Shown here: positions 16,118 to 25,000 of the stretch, one piece after another
Position numbering within the stretch: position 1 is the stretch's first letter
Layout of the letters: each line of letters opens with the position of its first letter
Assembly: GCF_019834675.1 (NCBI RefSeq)
Contig: NZ_JABUBU010000006.1
Span: 1-64,000, forward strand
Direction of reading: 5' to 3'
Origin: Rhodococcoides corynebacterioides
GTDB taxonomy: Bacteria > Actinomycetota > Actinomycetes > Mycobacteriales > Mycobacteriaceae
Length of the DNA: 64,000 bases
Notes under the pieces: model-generated
The model's database searches: none
Seen by the model: the letters and a program-made list of their open reading frames with translations, nothing else
Told to the model about the DNA's origin: nothing
Program-made: the position numbers and the translations under genes

Positions 16118-17293
16118 ATGACCGACAACCGCTCCGCCCTCGACCTCGCCGGGATCGACGACCTGCTCTCCGCCGACGAGAAGGCGGTGCGCGACTCGGT
16201 GCGCGCACTCTGCGAACGCCGGGTCGAGCCCTACGTCGGCGACTGGTTCGAGCGCGGAGAGATCGACGACATCCGCGGACTGGCGAAGGAACTCGGTGCG
16301 CTCGGCGTTCTCGGCATGCACCTCACCGGGTACGGCTGCGCCGGCATGAGCGCGACGGAGTACGGACTGGCGTGCCTCGAACTGGAAGCGACCGACTCGG
16401 GGCTGCGGTCGCTGGTCTCGGTCCAGGGCTCGCTCGCGATGTACTCGATCTGGAAGTACGGCTCCGAGGAGCAGAAGACCGAGTGGCTCCCGCGGATGGC
16501 CGCCGGCGAGGCCCTGGGCTGCTTCGGCCTCACCGAGCCCGACGCAGGATCGGACCCGTCGTCGATGCTGACCCGCGCGCGTCGGGACGGCGACGACTGG
16601 ATTCTCGACGGACGCAAGATGTGGATCACCAACGGCAGCGTCGCCGACGTGGCCGTGGTGTGGGCGAAGACCGAGGACGGGGTGAACGGCTTCGTCGTCC
16701 CGACGTCGACACCGGGCTTCTCCGCGCCGCGCATCGAACACAAGATGTCGCTACGCGCGTCGGTGACCAGCGAACTCGTGCTCGAGGGAGTGCGGTTGCC
16801 GGCGTCGGCCGTGCTGCCCGAGGCGCGCGGGCTCAAGGCTCCGCTGGGCGCGCTGAACGAAGCGCGGTACGGCATCGTCTGGGGTTCCCTGGGCGCCGCG
16901 CGGGCCTCCCTACAGGCCGCGCTGAGCTACGCCTCCGAGCGCACCCAGTTCGGTCGACCACTTTCCGGGTTCCAGCTGACCCAGCAGAAGTTGGTGGACA
17001 TGAACCTCGAGCTGACCAAGGGCCTGCTGCTCGCGCTGCACCTCGGCCGGCGCAAGGATGCGGGCACCCTGCGCACCGAGGAGATCAGCCTGGGCAAGCT
17101 CAACAACGTCCGTGAGGCGCTCGACATCTGCCGCACGTCCCGCACGATTCTGGGCGCCAACGGAATCTCGCTCGAGTATCCGGTGATCCGGCACATGAAC
17201 AACCTCGAGTCGGTGCTCACCTACGAGGGCACCGTGGAGATGCACACCCTCATCCTGGGACAGGCGATGACCGGGCAGAACGCCTTCCGCTGA
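16118..17293 (+). CDS. gcdH: Glutaryl-CoA dehydrogenase-like acyl-CoA dehydrogenase
   Basis: A 391-residue FAD enzyme of the acyl-CoA dehydrogenase family. The pattern matches glutaryl-CoA dehydrogenase, which oxidises and decarboxylates glutaryl-CoA to crotonyl-CoA in lysine and tryptophan breakdown. Evidence: YGCAGMSATEYGLACLELE, SVQGSLAMYSIWKYGSEEQK, GCFGLTEPDAGSDPSSM, RKMWITNGSVADV, ARYGIVWGSLGAA, and the catalytic base in VLTYEGTVEMHTLILG. A GGAAGGA site precedes the ATG at 16118. The lysine-catabolic pair at 31-34 kb supports such a role, though that pathway yields 2-aminoadipate. Subfamily call likely, not certain. Confidence 0.87.
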   Translation: MTDNRSALDLAGIDDLLSADEKAVRDSVRALCERRVEPYVGDWFERGEIDDIRGLAKELGALGVLGMHLTGYGCAGMSATEYGLACLELEATDSGLRSLVSVQGSLAMYSIWKYGSEEQKTEWLPRMAAGEALGCFGLTEPDAGSDPSSMLTRARRDGDDWILDGRKMWITNGSVADVAVVWAKTEDGVNGFVVPTSTPGFSAPRIEHKMSLRASVTSELVLEGVRLPASAVLPEARGLKAPLGALNEARYGIVWGSLGAARASLQAALSYASERTQFGRPLSGFQLTQQKLVDMNLELTKGLLLALHLGRRKDAGTLRTEEISLGKLNNVREALDICRTSRTILGANGISLEYPVIRHMNNLESVLTYEGTVEMHTLILGQAMTGQNAFR

Positions 17294-17399
17294 CGGGCCC
17301 CCGGAGCACTGCGGGGCGGGTTCCGACACGTGTTTCTTCGGCCTCCCGAACTGCGATTTCCGAAGTTGCACACTCCTGACCAGCACTTTAGCGTGGTGT

Positions 17400-17525
17400 G
17401 CAGCGAAGGGGAGTAGCCCCCAATCGTCGAGTCGACATACTGGCGCGGTGCCCGCACGGGCCGCTCCCGGCTCGGCGAACCGGCCGATCGGCGGGTGGGC
17501 GAGACCTTCGGTCCGATGACCGTAC
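17400..17525 (+). ncRNA. yybP-ykoY manganese riboswitch
   Basis: The untranslated leader of the following transporter contains the conserved landmarks of this class in order: GGGGAGTAGC (17408-17417), GTCGACATACTGG (17431-17443) and GGCGAGACCTTCGG (about 17498-17511). The class binds Mn2+ and controls Mn exporters and related genes. About 75 bp separate the aptamer from the ribosome-binding site, room for an expression platform (TCTCCCCTCGC may pair with the GGAGG region). Confidence 0.85.
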
Positions 17526-17602
17526 GGTGCCGCACCCCGGCACCGAGCGCCGGCCGATCTCTCCCCTCGCGGAGGCCGACGCGCCTGCCCACGGAGGTAT
17601 CA

Positions 17603-18298
17603 GTGCTCGCCGCCCTGCTGCTCAGCTTCGGCGTCATCTTCGTCGCCGAGCTCGGTGACAAGTCCCAGCTGATGGCGATGACGTTCGCCCTCAAGTACCG
17701 CTGGTGGGTCGTGGTCGGCGGCATCACCCTCGCCACCACGGTCGTGCACCTGGTGTCGGTGGCCGTCGGTCACTCGCTCGGCGTGGCGCTGCCCACCCAC
17801 CTCATCGGCATCGTCGGCGGTGTCGCGTTCCTCGTGTTCGGCCTGTGGACCCTGCGCGGGGACAGCCTCGACGAGGACGAGAAGGGCAAGGCCGACCGCG
17901 TCACCAAGTCCGCGTTCATCGCCGTCGCGTCGGCGTTCTTCCTGGCCGAGCTCGGCGACAAGACGATGCTCGCCACGGTCACGCTCGCGGCGGACAACGA
18001 CTGGGTGGGCGTCTGGATCGGCTCGACCCTCGGCATGGTCGCCGCCGACGCGCTGGCCATCGTCGTCGGCGCCACGCTCGGCAAGCGCCTCCCGGAGCGG
18101 CTCATCACGCTGGGCGCCGCCACCCTATTCTTCGTCTTCGGTGTCTGGCTGATCCTCGAGGGCGTCTTCCCGACGTCGTCCATCGGCATCGTCGCCGCCG
18201 TGGTGGTCCTGGCCCTGGGCAGCGCGTTCACCACCTGGCGGATGCGCACGCCGGTCGCGGCCGAGACGGCGGACTCAGCGGAGTCCCGTTCCCGCTGA
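17603..18298 (+). CDS. TMEM165/GDT1 family cation transporter, probable Mn2+ exporter
   Basis: A 231-residue membrane protein with two homologous halves of three helices each. Each half carries the family motif: FVAELGDKSQLMAM and FLAELGDKTMLATV, whose acidic residues bind the cation. An acidic loop (DSLDEDEKGKADR) joins the halves. Bacterial members export Mn2+. The GTG at 17603 is chosen because GGAGG (17593-17597) precedes it and because translation then starts at the first helix; the frame opens earlier, inside the riboswitch. The upstream yybP-ykoY riboswitch strongly supports manganese as substrate. Confidence 0.9.
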   Translation: MLAALLLSFGVIFVAELGDKSQLMAMTFALKYRWWVVVGGITLATTVVHLVSVAVGHSLGVALPTHLIGIVGGVAFLVFGLWTLRGDSLDEDEKGKADRVTKSAFIAVASAFFLAELGDKTMLATVTLAADNDWVGVWIGSTLGMVAADALAIVVGATLGKRLPERLITLGAATLFFVFGVWLILEGVFPTSSIGIVAAVVVLALGSAFTTWRMRTPVAAETADSAESRSR

Positions 18299-18346
18299 CG
18301 CTGCACGCGCTCACGGACAGTGCACCGTCGGCACACGCAGGAGCCG

Positions 18347-18826
18347 TCAGCGGGACCCGGTCCGGCGGTGCAGCTCCCGCATGACCGGGACCAGCTCGTC
18401 GGCCGGACCGTCCACCTCGAGGCCCGGGGCGACCTGCTGGATCGACAGCGGCGCCACCGGCCCGGCGGGCACACCCCACTCGCGCTGCCAGGCGCCGAGC
18501 TGCGCTCCCGACACGGCGTACACGATGCGCCCCAGACCCACCCAGGCGTGCGCGGCCGAACACATCGCGCAGTGCTCCCCCGAGGTGTAGACGGTCGAGG
18601 CGGCGCGCTCGGCCGGCGTCAGGTGCTCCGTCGCCCACTGCGTGATGGTGAACTCGGGATGCAGGGTGCGGTTGCCCCCGCTCACCCGGTTCCGGTCCTC
18701 GAACAGCACGGTGCCGTCGGCGCCGACCAGCACGGAGCCGAACGGCTCGTCGCCCGCCTCGAGCGCCTCCTCGGCCAGGGCGACGCAGCGGCGCAGGAGG
18801 ACCAGATCGTCGGCAGTCGGGGTCAT
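18347..18826 (-). CDS. Cytidine/deoxycytidylate deaminase family nucleoside deaminase
   Basis: A 159-residue zinc deaminase. Motifs are HPE (usually HAE), with the zinc His and catalytic Glu, and SGEHCAMCSAAH, with the CxxC zinc ligands; the residue before the first Cys is His rather than the common Pro. DEPFGSVLVGADG near the N terminus is typical of guanine/adenosine-type deaminases. The ATG at 18826 is preferred over an in-frame ATG 11 codons earlier. Substrate uncertain (guanine or another nucleobase). Confidence 0.85.
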   Translation of the reverse strand: MTPTADDLVLLRRCVALAEEALEAGDEPFGSVLVGADGTVLFEDRNRVSGGNRTLHPEFTITQWATEHLTPAERAASTVYTSGEHCAMCSAAHAWVGLGRIVYAVSGAQLGAWQREWGVPAGPVAPLSIQQVAPGLEVDGPADELVPVMRELHRRTGSR

Positions 18827-18913
18827 GACCCGAGTGTGCCCCAACCGACTAGGGTGCATTTCGGTAAGTCGTCACTAACTCGGGTGGCGGCTGCACGACG
18901 AGAGGATCGACTC

Positions 18914-19681
18914 ATGGAGATGGCAGGATCCGCAGCACTGGTCACCGGCGGCGCATCGGGACTGGGCGCCGCCACCGCGAAGCGCTTCGCCGAGAACGGG
19001 GTCACCGTCTTCGGTCTGGACCTGCAGTCCTCCATCGACAAGGCCGGCGACTCCGTGCCCGACGGCGTCACGCTGATCGCCGCCGACGTCACCAGCGACG
19101 AGGAGGTTCGCGCGGCCCTGAAGACCATCGGCGAGGCCGGGGTGCCGCTGCGCATCGTCGTCAACTGCGCCGGTGTGGGCTGGGCCGGTCGCATCCTGTC
19201 GAAGAAGGGTGCGCACGACCTCGAGCTGTTCCGCACCGTCATCACCATCAACCTGCTCGGCACGTTCAACGTCATGCGCCTGGCCGCCGAGCACATGCAG
19301 TCCCTCCCCACCGTCGACGACGCCGGTCAGCGCGGCGTGGTCATCAACACCGCGTCGGTTGCGGCGTTCGAGGGCCAGATCGGCCAGATCGCGTACTCGG
19401 CATCCAAGGGCGGCGTGCACGGCATGACCGTTCCCGCGGCGCGTGACCTCGCGCAGGTGGGCATCCGCGTGAACACCATCGCGCCCGGCATCGTCGACAC
19501 CCCGATGCTCGCCGGCGTCACCGAGGAGTACCGCCACGGCCTCGAGGCCGGCGTGCCCTTCCCGTCGCGCCTGGCCCAGCCGGCCGAATACGCACAGCTC
19601 GCGCAGATGATCGTCGAGCACGACTACCTCAACGGCGAGACCATCCGCATGGACGGTGCGCTCCGCATGGCCCCGCGCTGA
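18914..19681 (+). CDS. Short-chain dehydrogenase, HSD10 / type II 3-hydroxyacyl-CoA dehydrogenase-like
   Basis: A 255-residue Rossmann-fold dehydrogenase. The NAD motif is TGGASGLGAATA, followed by NCAGVGWAGR, the catalytic Ser in NTASVAAFEGQIGQ and Tyr/Lys in YSASKGG. The C-terminal pattern (GIRVNTIAPGIVDTPML, GVPFPSRLAQPAEYAQLAQ and LNGETIRMDGALRMAPR) matches HSD10-like enzymes that oxidise 3-hydroxyacyl-CoAs in fatty acid or isoleucine breakdown. A GAGAGGA site precedes the ATG. A long perfect hairpin follows. Confidence 0.9.
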   Translation: MEMAGSAALVTGGASGLGAATAKRFAENGVTVFGLDLQSSIDKAGDSVPDGVTLIAADVTSDEEVRAALKTIGEAGVPLRIVVNCAGVGWAGRILSKKGAHDLELFRTVITINLLGTFNVMRLAAEHMQSLPTVDDAGQRGVVINTASVAAFEGQIGQIAYSASKGGVHGMTVPAARDLAQVGIRVNTIAPGIVDTPMLAGVTEEYRHGLEAGVPFPSRLAQPAEYAQLAQMIVEHDYLNGETIRMDGALRMAPR

Positions 19682-19746
19682 CCCTCCCGAAAAGCTTTTT
19701 TCTCGCCGCCACCCATCCACGGGTGCAGTAGGCCCGAAGACACCCT

Positions 19747-19795
19747 GAGGCGTCCCCTCGCTGCCGACCCCCGACTCGCAGCGAGGGGACGCCTC
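19747..19795. terminator. Bidirectional terminator
   Basis: GAGGCGTCCCCTCGCTG (19747-19763) is perfectly complementary to 19779-19795 around a 15-nt loop. It lies between the convergent SDR gene and the TM0106 nuclease gene. Confidence 0.8.
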
Positions 19796-19811
19796 TCTCG
19801 TGTGCCGACAC

Positions 19812-21434
19812 TCAGCGATACGTGCGGGCCAGCTCCGCCGCCGTCGGGAGGCGGAGCACGTCCTCCCCGTCCATCCACACCCGCAGAGCGTGGGTGGCGC
19901 GGACGTCGTCCTCGTTGTACTCGAGCAGCCGCTCGCGCTGGGACAGGTCGGTCTCCGTGGGGGCGCCGCCCTCGGACCCGGGCGCGTCGTCGTACCCCAC
20001 GGCCGCGCGGTACCAGGCCATCGACGCCTCGCCGCCCGCCTCGTCGTCACGCCAGGTGAACCCGGCGACGGGCGCGACCTTCTTCAATCCCTTGCCATCC
20101 GGACACACGAAGTTCTGCGACACAGCGATGTACATGTCGACCCACTCGGGGCCGTCGATGAACTCCCGCACCTGCGCCTCGGTGGGCACGCCGTCCATCC
20201 CGGCGAACCGACGCGCGGACCCGATGAGCCACTTGTCCTCCGCGGCGCGGGAATAGCAGTAGGCGGCGAAGGTCCGGCCCGACTCGTGCGCCTCGGCCCG
20301 AACGCCCATGAGCCACGTCCAGAACTCGGCGAACGAGCGGGCCTCGTCCATGGTCGGCACCGGCTCCCACGTGGTGAACGCCCGGTACCGCGGGGCGGAC
20401 CCGTCCCGCCGATCGAGCAACGTGCCCCACATGTAGGCGCCGTGCTCCTGGAAGCTCTCCATGTCGACGTCCACCTCGACGTCGGCCCGCTGCACCGCGA
20501 CGGTCTCCGTGCGGCGCACCAGCGGGGCCTGCGCCACCCACGCCTGCGCGACGACGACGGCTTCCGCGAAGTCCCCGTGCGGCCACTCCTCGGGCGGTGC
20601 GTCGGACGTCCACGCGGCGAGTTCGTCGATGGTGTGAATCCCCGCGGCGTACAACGCCTCCGCGCGCGACCCCGCGGCGACGAGGCTGACGTCGCGGGTG
20701 CGGCGGAGGGTCTCCCCGCATTCCGACCACCAGGGACAGGACCGGCATTCCGACACCTTGACGGGGGCGGTGACGGCCTCGCCCCGGGCGACGGCGACGC
20801 GGTCGGCGAACCGCGCGTCGTACGTCGGGCCGACGGCGAGCAGATCGTGCACCAGGACGACGTCTCCCCCGAACCCTATGACGCCGCCGACCGCCGACCG
20901 CCCGTCCTGCCCGAGCGAGGCCAACATGCGGTGCACGTGGACCGCGCCGAGCTGGTCCCGCAGCTGCGGACGGACCTTGCGCGCCGCGTCGACGCCGGGC
21001 TCCCACCGGCCGAAAGGACTGGTCACGGCGCCGGACCCGGGGTCGGTCACCTTGTGGTTGACCACCAGCACGGGGATGTAGCCCCCGCTGGGGTCGGCGA
21101 GCAACAGATCGCACCGCCCGCGACGGCCGGCCGCGGCGTCGTCGGCGAACGTGGCGTTCCAGACGTACCGCGCACCGTCGGTGAGCGCCCGAGTGGTCCG
21201 CCGCACCCGCTCGGCGTGCGAGACGTCCGCCGGCACGACGGCCCAGCCCTCCGGATCGGCCGCCACGAGCATGTCCTTGACGACCAGCCGGTGCACCGCC
21301 GCGGCCTCCCGCCGCATCTGCACCCCCGTGTCCTCCGGAACGTCGGCGATCAACGGCCGGTACGCGGTGTCGAGATACACCCGGTGCCGACAACGCGTGA
21401 GCGTGGCGGCGTCGATCATCGCGGAAGTGGGCAC
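19812..21434 (-). CDS. TM0106 family RecB-like putative nuclease
   Basis: A 540-residue protein. The N-terminal half is a RecB-like nuclease fold (GRRGRCDLLLAD, VLVVNHKVTD with the nuclease Asp and Lys) and ends with a cysteine cluster (SECRSCPWWSECG). A central helix-hairpin-helix-like piece follows (LYAAGIHTIDELAAW). The C-terminal half is an RNase H-like exonuclease domain: VDVDMES at its start and LLEYNEDDVRATHALRVWM near its end provide the acidic residues. It is probably a DNA-processing enzyme, but no defined role is known. It stands alone, transcribed toward the terminator. Confidence 0.85.
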   Translation of the reverse strand: MPTSAMIDAATLTRCRHRVYLDTAYRPLIADVPEDTGVQMRREAAAVHRLVVKDMLVAADPEGWAVVPADVSHAERVRRTTRALTDGARYVWNATFADDAAAGRRGRCDLLLADPSGGYIPVLVVNHKVTDPGSGAVTSPFGRWEPGVDAARKVRPQLRDQLGAVHVHRMLASLGQDGRSAVGGVIGFGGDVVLVHDLLAVGPTYDARFADRVAVARGEAVTAPVKVSECRSCPWWSECGETLRRTRDVSLVAAGSRAEALYAAGIHTIDELAAWTSDAPPEEWPHGDFAEAVVVAQAWVAQAPLVRRTETVAVQRADVEVDVDMESFQEHGAYMWGTLLDRRDGSAPRYRAFTTWEPVPTMDEARSFAEFWTWLMGVRAEAHESGRTFAAYCYSRAAEDKWLIGSARRFAGMDGVPTEAQVREFIDGPEWVDMYIAVSQNFVCPDGKGLKKVAPVAGFTWRDDEAGGEASMAWYRAAVGYDDAPGSEGGAPTETDLSQRERLLEYNEDDVRATHALRVWMDGEDVLRLPTAAELARTYR

Positions 21435-21561
21435 TCACGCAGCGTAGATCCACCCGCCGACACGACCACCCCGACCGATAGGCTGGTGCGCACGAGGCGC
21501 CGTCGCGGCGCCGCAGGTGGGCGCCCGGCGCGCCGTCGGAGACGAAGGAGCAGGAACGACC

Positions 21562-22212
21562 ATGGGTCTGCTGACAGGAAAGTCACGACGCGCCACCCGG
21601 AAGGCCACCCGCAAAGCGGAGGCCAAGGCTCTCCGGCACAAGGCCGGGCTGGAGGCCAAGTACTCCGCCCGCAACGAGCGCAAGCATCTGAAGAAGCTCG
21701 CGAAGAACGACGCCAAGGCCCTCGCCAGCCAGCAGAAGACCGACGAGGCCTACCGCAAGGCCCTCGCCGCCCGCGAGCAGCGCGCCCGCGAGGGCAAGGT
21801 GAACGCGGCCAAGGTGCGCAAGTGGGTCGGTATCGGCCGCGTCCTCGCGCCCGTGCTGGTCCCCATCGCGTACCGGGCGGCGACGGCGATCCGCGGCCAG
21901 CTCGACCAGTCGCGGGCGTCACGCCTGGGTGTCGACGTCACCGAGCTCGGCCGGTACACCGGGCACGGCGCGAAGCTGAGCGCCCGCATCGTCGGCGCCG
22001 AGAAGTCGCTGAAGGAACTCGAGACCACCCACCGCGACACGGAGACCGGCCGCTTCGTCGAGGCGTCCCGCGCCCGGCTGGGCGACCTCACCACCGCCGT
22101 GCACGCCGCCGAGCAGATGCCGCCGAAGCGGCGCAGCCTCGCCCACGGCGCCATCTCCGACGAGATCGACGGCATCGAGGCCGACATCCTCGCGCGCCTC
22201 GGCGTCCGCTAG
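21562..22212 (+). CDS. DUF6474 family protein
   Basis: A 216-residue protein with a very basic N terminus (MGLLTGKSRRATRKATRKAE) and a long Lys/Ala/Arg helix up to about residue 95. A short hydrophobic stretch follows (GIGRVLAPVLVPIAYRAATA), then a helical tail. I recognise it as the DUF6474 family of mycobacteria and rhodococci; function unknown. AAGGAGCAGGA precedes the ATG. The next gene starts 8 bp after its stop, so the two are probably co-transcribed. Confidence 0.8.
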   Translation: MGLLTGKSRRATRKATRKAEAKALRHKAGLEAKYSARNERKHLKKLAKNDAKALASQQKTDEAYRKALAAREQRAREGKVNAAKVRKWVGIGRVLAPVLVPIAYRAATAIRGQLDQSRASRLGVDVTELGRYTGHGAKLSARIVGAEKSLKELETTHRDTETGRFVEASRARLGDLTTAVHAAEQMPPKRRSLAHGAISDEIDGIEADILARLGVR

Positions 22213-22220
22213 GACCTCTC

Positions 22221-22718
22221 GTGACCGAGCGACGACGCGCGTTCCGGGGGGCCGCCGTCGGCGCTCTCACCGGGGCGCTCGCCGTCGCCGCCCACGCCAC
22301 CGCGGACGGCGAAGACCCCGACTCGACGTCGCTGACGCTGGTGGCCCTGGTGTCCGTCGGGCTCGGGCTGACGGCGTCGACCGTCGGGACCCGGCGCGAC
22401 GGCCGGATGCCGGTCGCGGGCTGGCTCGCCGCCGGGCAGGTGATCGCCCACCTCGTCCTGGTCCTGGCCACGGGGCACGCCCACCCGGTGAGTGCCCCCA
22501 TGCTGACGGCGCACGCGGCCGCGGTCGCGGTCGGTGCCGTCCTCGTCGCAGCGGCGGATCGCCTGGCCGCCGTGGTGGGCTCGGTGCTGCGGTCCGTCCG
22601 CTTCGTCCCGCGGATTCCGGCTCCGGCCGCCGGCCCACCGCTCCCCGGTCACCTCTCCGCCGTGGTGCCGGTGCCCCTGCTGCCCGCTCTCTCGAGGCGA
22701 GGACCGCCGAGCGCCTGA
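22221..22718 (+). CDS. Small membrane protein
   Basis: A 165-residue protein from a GTG 8 bp after the DUF6474 stop. It has about four hydrophobic segments: AAVGALTGALAVAAHA, LTLVALVSVGLGLTA, GWLAAGQVIAHLVLVLATGH and AHAAAVAVGAVLVAAADRLA. His residues in helices three and four could bind metal. A Pro-rich C-terminal tail follows. It is immediately upstream of the copper operon, so a role in metal handling is possible but unproven. Confidence 0.75.
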   Translation: MTERRRAFRGAAVGALTGALAVAAHATADGEDPDSTSLTLVALVSVGLGLTASTVGTRRDGRMPVAGWLAAGQVIAHLVLVLATGHAHPVSAPMLTAHAAAVAVGAVLVAAADRLAAVVGSVLRSVRFVPRIPAPAAGPPLPGHLSAVVPVPLLPALSRRGPPSA

Positions 22719-22762
22719 CCGCTCCCGGCATCCCGTCACTCCTCGTCTCGAAAGACAACCTC

Positions 22763-23449
22763 ATGAATCGCACTGTCACGCGTGCCCTCGGCACGGGTGT
22801 TCTCTCCGCCGCCGCCCTGATCGCCGCCGCGGGGGTCGCGTCCGCCCACGTCACCGTGGTCGCCCCCGGCGCGGCGCAGGGTGGGTACACCGTTCTCACC
22901 GTCCGGGTCCCCACGGAGTCGGACACCGCCTCGACGACGTCGGTGTCCGTCGACCTCCCCGACCTCACCTCCGCCCGCACCGAGCCCATGCCCGGCTGGA
23001 CCGCCACCGTCGAGCGCTCCGCCGACGACAAGGCCACCGGCGTCACCTGGACGGCCGACCCCGGCAACCCCGGTGTGGGACCGGGCCAGTTCCAGCAGTT
23101 CGTCCTGTCGGCCGGCCCGCTGCCCGAGGAGGACACCGTCTCCTTCCCGGCACGGCAGACCTACAGCGACGGGAAGGTCGTCGCGTGGGATCAACCCACC
23201 ACCGACGGCGCCGAGCCCGAGTACCCCGCGCCCACACTGGAACTCGCCGCGGCGAGTGCCGACGAGCACGCCGGTCACGGCGGGCATGCGGCCGGTGCGT
23301 CCGACACCACGACGACGGCGACGACCACCGCGGCCGCGTCGGAGTCCTCCGACGACACCGCGCTGTGGGTCGCCGGCGTGGCGCTGGTCCTCGGGGCGCT
23401 CGGTGCGGCCCTGGGACTCGGCAGCGTGCTGCGGGGTCGACGCTCGTGA
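22763..23449 (+). CDS. YcnI-like copper-associated protein (DUF1775)
   Basis: A secreted, membrane-anchored 228-residue protein. A signal peptide (about residues 1-28) ends in ASAHVTV, so the mature protein begins with the His that binds Cu(II) in this family. The DUF1775 domain follows (QGGYTVLTVRVPTESDTAST, MPGWTATVE), then a His-rich linker (DEHAGHGGHAAGAS) and a C-terminal membrane helix. It is the first gene of a YcnI-CopC-CopD set, overlapping copC as GTGA. Confidence 0.9.
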   Translation: MNRTVTRALGTGVLSAAALIAAAGVASAHVTVVAPGAAQGGYTVLTVRVPTESDTASTTSVSVDLPDLTSARTEPMPGWTATVERSADDKATGVTWTADPGNPGVGPGQFQQFVLSAGPLPEEDTVSFPARQTYSDGKVVAWDQPTTDGAEPEYPAPTLELAAASADEHAGHGGHAAGASDTTTTATTTAAASESSDDTALWVAGVALVLGALGAALGLGSVLRGRRS

Positions 23450-23949
23450 GCCGGCTCCGCACGGTGCTCCTGCTCCTCGCCGCGATCGCTCTGGTCGGAA
23501 TGCCCACGGCCTCGGCACATTCCGTGGTGATCGGCAGTTCCCCGGAGGACGGCAGCACCGTCGACACCGCCCCGACGACGGCGTCGGTGACGTTCAACGA
23601 GGCCGTGCAGGAGCAGTTCGCCTCGCTGACGGTGGTGGGCCCGGACGGCAACCTGTGGTCCGAGGGCGATCCCCGCGTCGAGGGGCCGACGGTGACCGTC
23701 GACCTGCGCGAGCTCGGTCCGGCCGGGACGTACACCATCGCGTACCGCGTCACCTCGGCCGACGGCCACCCGGTGAGCGGCACCCGCACGTTCGAGACGA
23801 CGACGGCGGGGTCCGGCACCCCCGGACCGGCCGCGAACGCGTCGGCGTCGTCGGAGTCCGGCGGCGGAATCCCGTTGTGGCCGTTCCTCGTCGCGGCGGG
23901 CGTGGTGTTCGTCGGCGCGCTCGGGTTCTCGCTCCGCTCGCGGCGGTGA
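23446..23949 (+). CDS. CopC domain copper-binding protein
   Basis: A 167-residue exported protein. The signal peptide ends in SAHSVV, leaving His as the mature N terminus for copper binding. The CopC beta-sandwich shows SSPEDGSTVDTAPTTASVTF and VTSADGHPVSGTRTF, including the conserved Asp-Gly-His. A Ser/Gly linker and one C-terminal helix anchor it. The GTG start overlaps the ycnI stop. Acts outside the membrane, delivering copper to CopD. Confidence 0.92.
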   Translation: MSRLRTVLLLLAAIALVGMPTASAHSVVIGSSPEDGSTVDTAPTTASVTFNEAVQEQFASLTVVGPDGNLWSEGDPRVEGPTVTVDLRELGPAGTYTIAYRVTSADGHPVSGTRTFETTTAGSGTPGPAANASASSESGGGIPLWPFLVAAGVVFVGALGFSLRSRR

Positions 23950-23956
23950 CCCGAGC

Positions 23957-24910
23957 ATGACCGGAGCCGGGACGACGGAGGGCGTCCGCGAGCGGTGGTC
24001 GCCCCTCGCCGTCGTTCCGGCTGCGGCACTCGGGGTCCTGGTCGCCGTGCTGCTCGCCGGCGGGGACACCGATTCCGTGGACAGCGCGGTGCGCGCGGTG
24101 GCCGACCTGGCCGCCGCGACCACCCTGGGCCTCGGCGTGGTGCTGCTCGCCGGCGCCACCTCCCGGCACGTCGACGACGCCCGCGCGTGGCGCGCCGTGG
24201 CGGTCACGGCGGGAACGTGGTTCCTCGCCGAGATCGCGTTGCTGCTGTTCGGCGCGGCGCGGTCGCGGAACGTCGCCGCCGACGACCTCACGACGACGGT
24301 GTTCGCCGACTACCTCGGCGGCGTCGTCGGGGGCCGGCTCGGCGTCGCCGTCGTCCTGATCGCGGGTCTGCTCGCCGTGGGGGCGGTGGTCGTGGTGCGG
24401 ACCGGTGCCGACGTCTCGGGCGTCCTGGTGGTGGTGCCGGTGGGGGTCGCCGTGGTGATGCGCCCGATCACGGGCCACCTCGGGCAGCAGGCGTTCGGGG
24501 CGCCGACGATCGCCCTGCACGTCCTGGCCGCATCGGTCTGGCTGGGCGTCCTGCTCGCCCTCGCCCTGACCCTGCGGAGCCGCGGCGGGTGGGCGGAGAT
24601 GCTGCCGCGCTACTCACGGGCCGCCGGATGGTGCGTGGGCGTCGTCGTCATCACCGGGGTGGTGGCCGCCACCGGCCGACTCGGCTCGGTCTCCGCGCTG
24701 ATCGACGACGGCTACGGGCGGCTGGTGCTGGCCAAGGCTGCGCTGGCGATCCTGCTGGTCGCGGGCGGGTGGTGGCGTCGTCGCACGTGGGTGTCCACCA
24801 TCGGCGATCACCGGACGGCGGCGTCGGTCTCCGTGGGCCGCGCGGTCGTCGAATGCGCGCTCATGGCCGTCGCGTTCGGGGTCGCCTCGACCCTGGCGAC
24901 CACGGGCTGA
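23957..24910 (+). CDS. CopD family copper transport membrane protein
   Basis: A 317-residue protein with about eight membrane helices. Family features are GHLGQQAFGAPTIALHVLAA (membrane His residues) and VWLGVLLALAL, then the C-terminal LAKAALAILLVAGGWWRRR. It probably takes up copper handed over by CopC, perhaps for cytochrome oxidase or other cuproenzymes. It follows copC by 7 bp in the same operon, which ends at a hairpin terminator. Confidence 0.87.
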   Translation: MTGAGTTEGVRERWSPLAVVPAAALGVLVAVLLAGGDTDSVDSAVRAVADLAAATTLGLGVVLLAGATSRHVDDARAWRAVAVTAGTWFLAEIALLLFGAARSRNVAADDLTTTVFADYLGGVVGGRLGVAVVLIAGLLAVGAVVVVRTGADVSGVLVVVPVGVAVVMRPITGHLGQQAFGAPTIALHVLAASVWLGVLLALALTLRSRGGWAEMLPRYSRAAGWCVGVVVITGVVAATGRLGSVSALIDDGYGRLVLAKAALAILLVAGGWWRRRTWVSTIGDHRTAASVSVGRAVVECALMAVAFGVASTLATTG

Positions 24911-24931
24911 CCGAAGACCCGGCTCACCGAA

Positions 24932-24993
24932 CGGCACCCCGGTTCCGCGACGGCACCCCCGATCGGGGGCGCAGGAACGGATCCGGGGTGCCG
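24932..24993. terminator. Inverted repeat between convergent genes
   Basis: CGGCACCCCGG (24932-24942) pairs exactly with CCGGGGTGCCG (24983-24993). The 40-nt loop is long, but the site lies between convergent copD and the CNNM-type gene, where a bidirectional terminator is expected. Confidence 0.5.
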
Positions 24994-25000
24994 GTGGGCG

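Noticed and set aside
19800-22718. Long plus-strand frame spanning the TM0106 gene
   Set aside because: Only its last part (22221-22718) is a real gene; the rest is antisense shadow.
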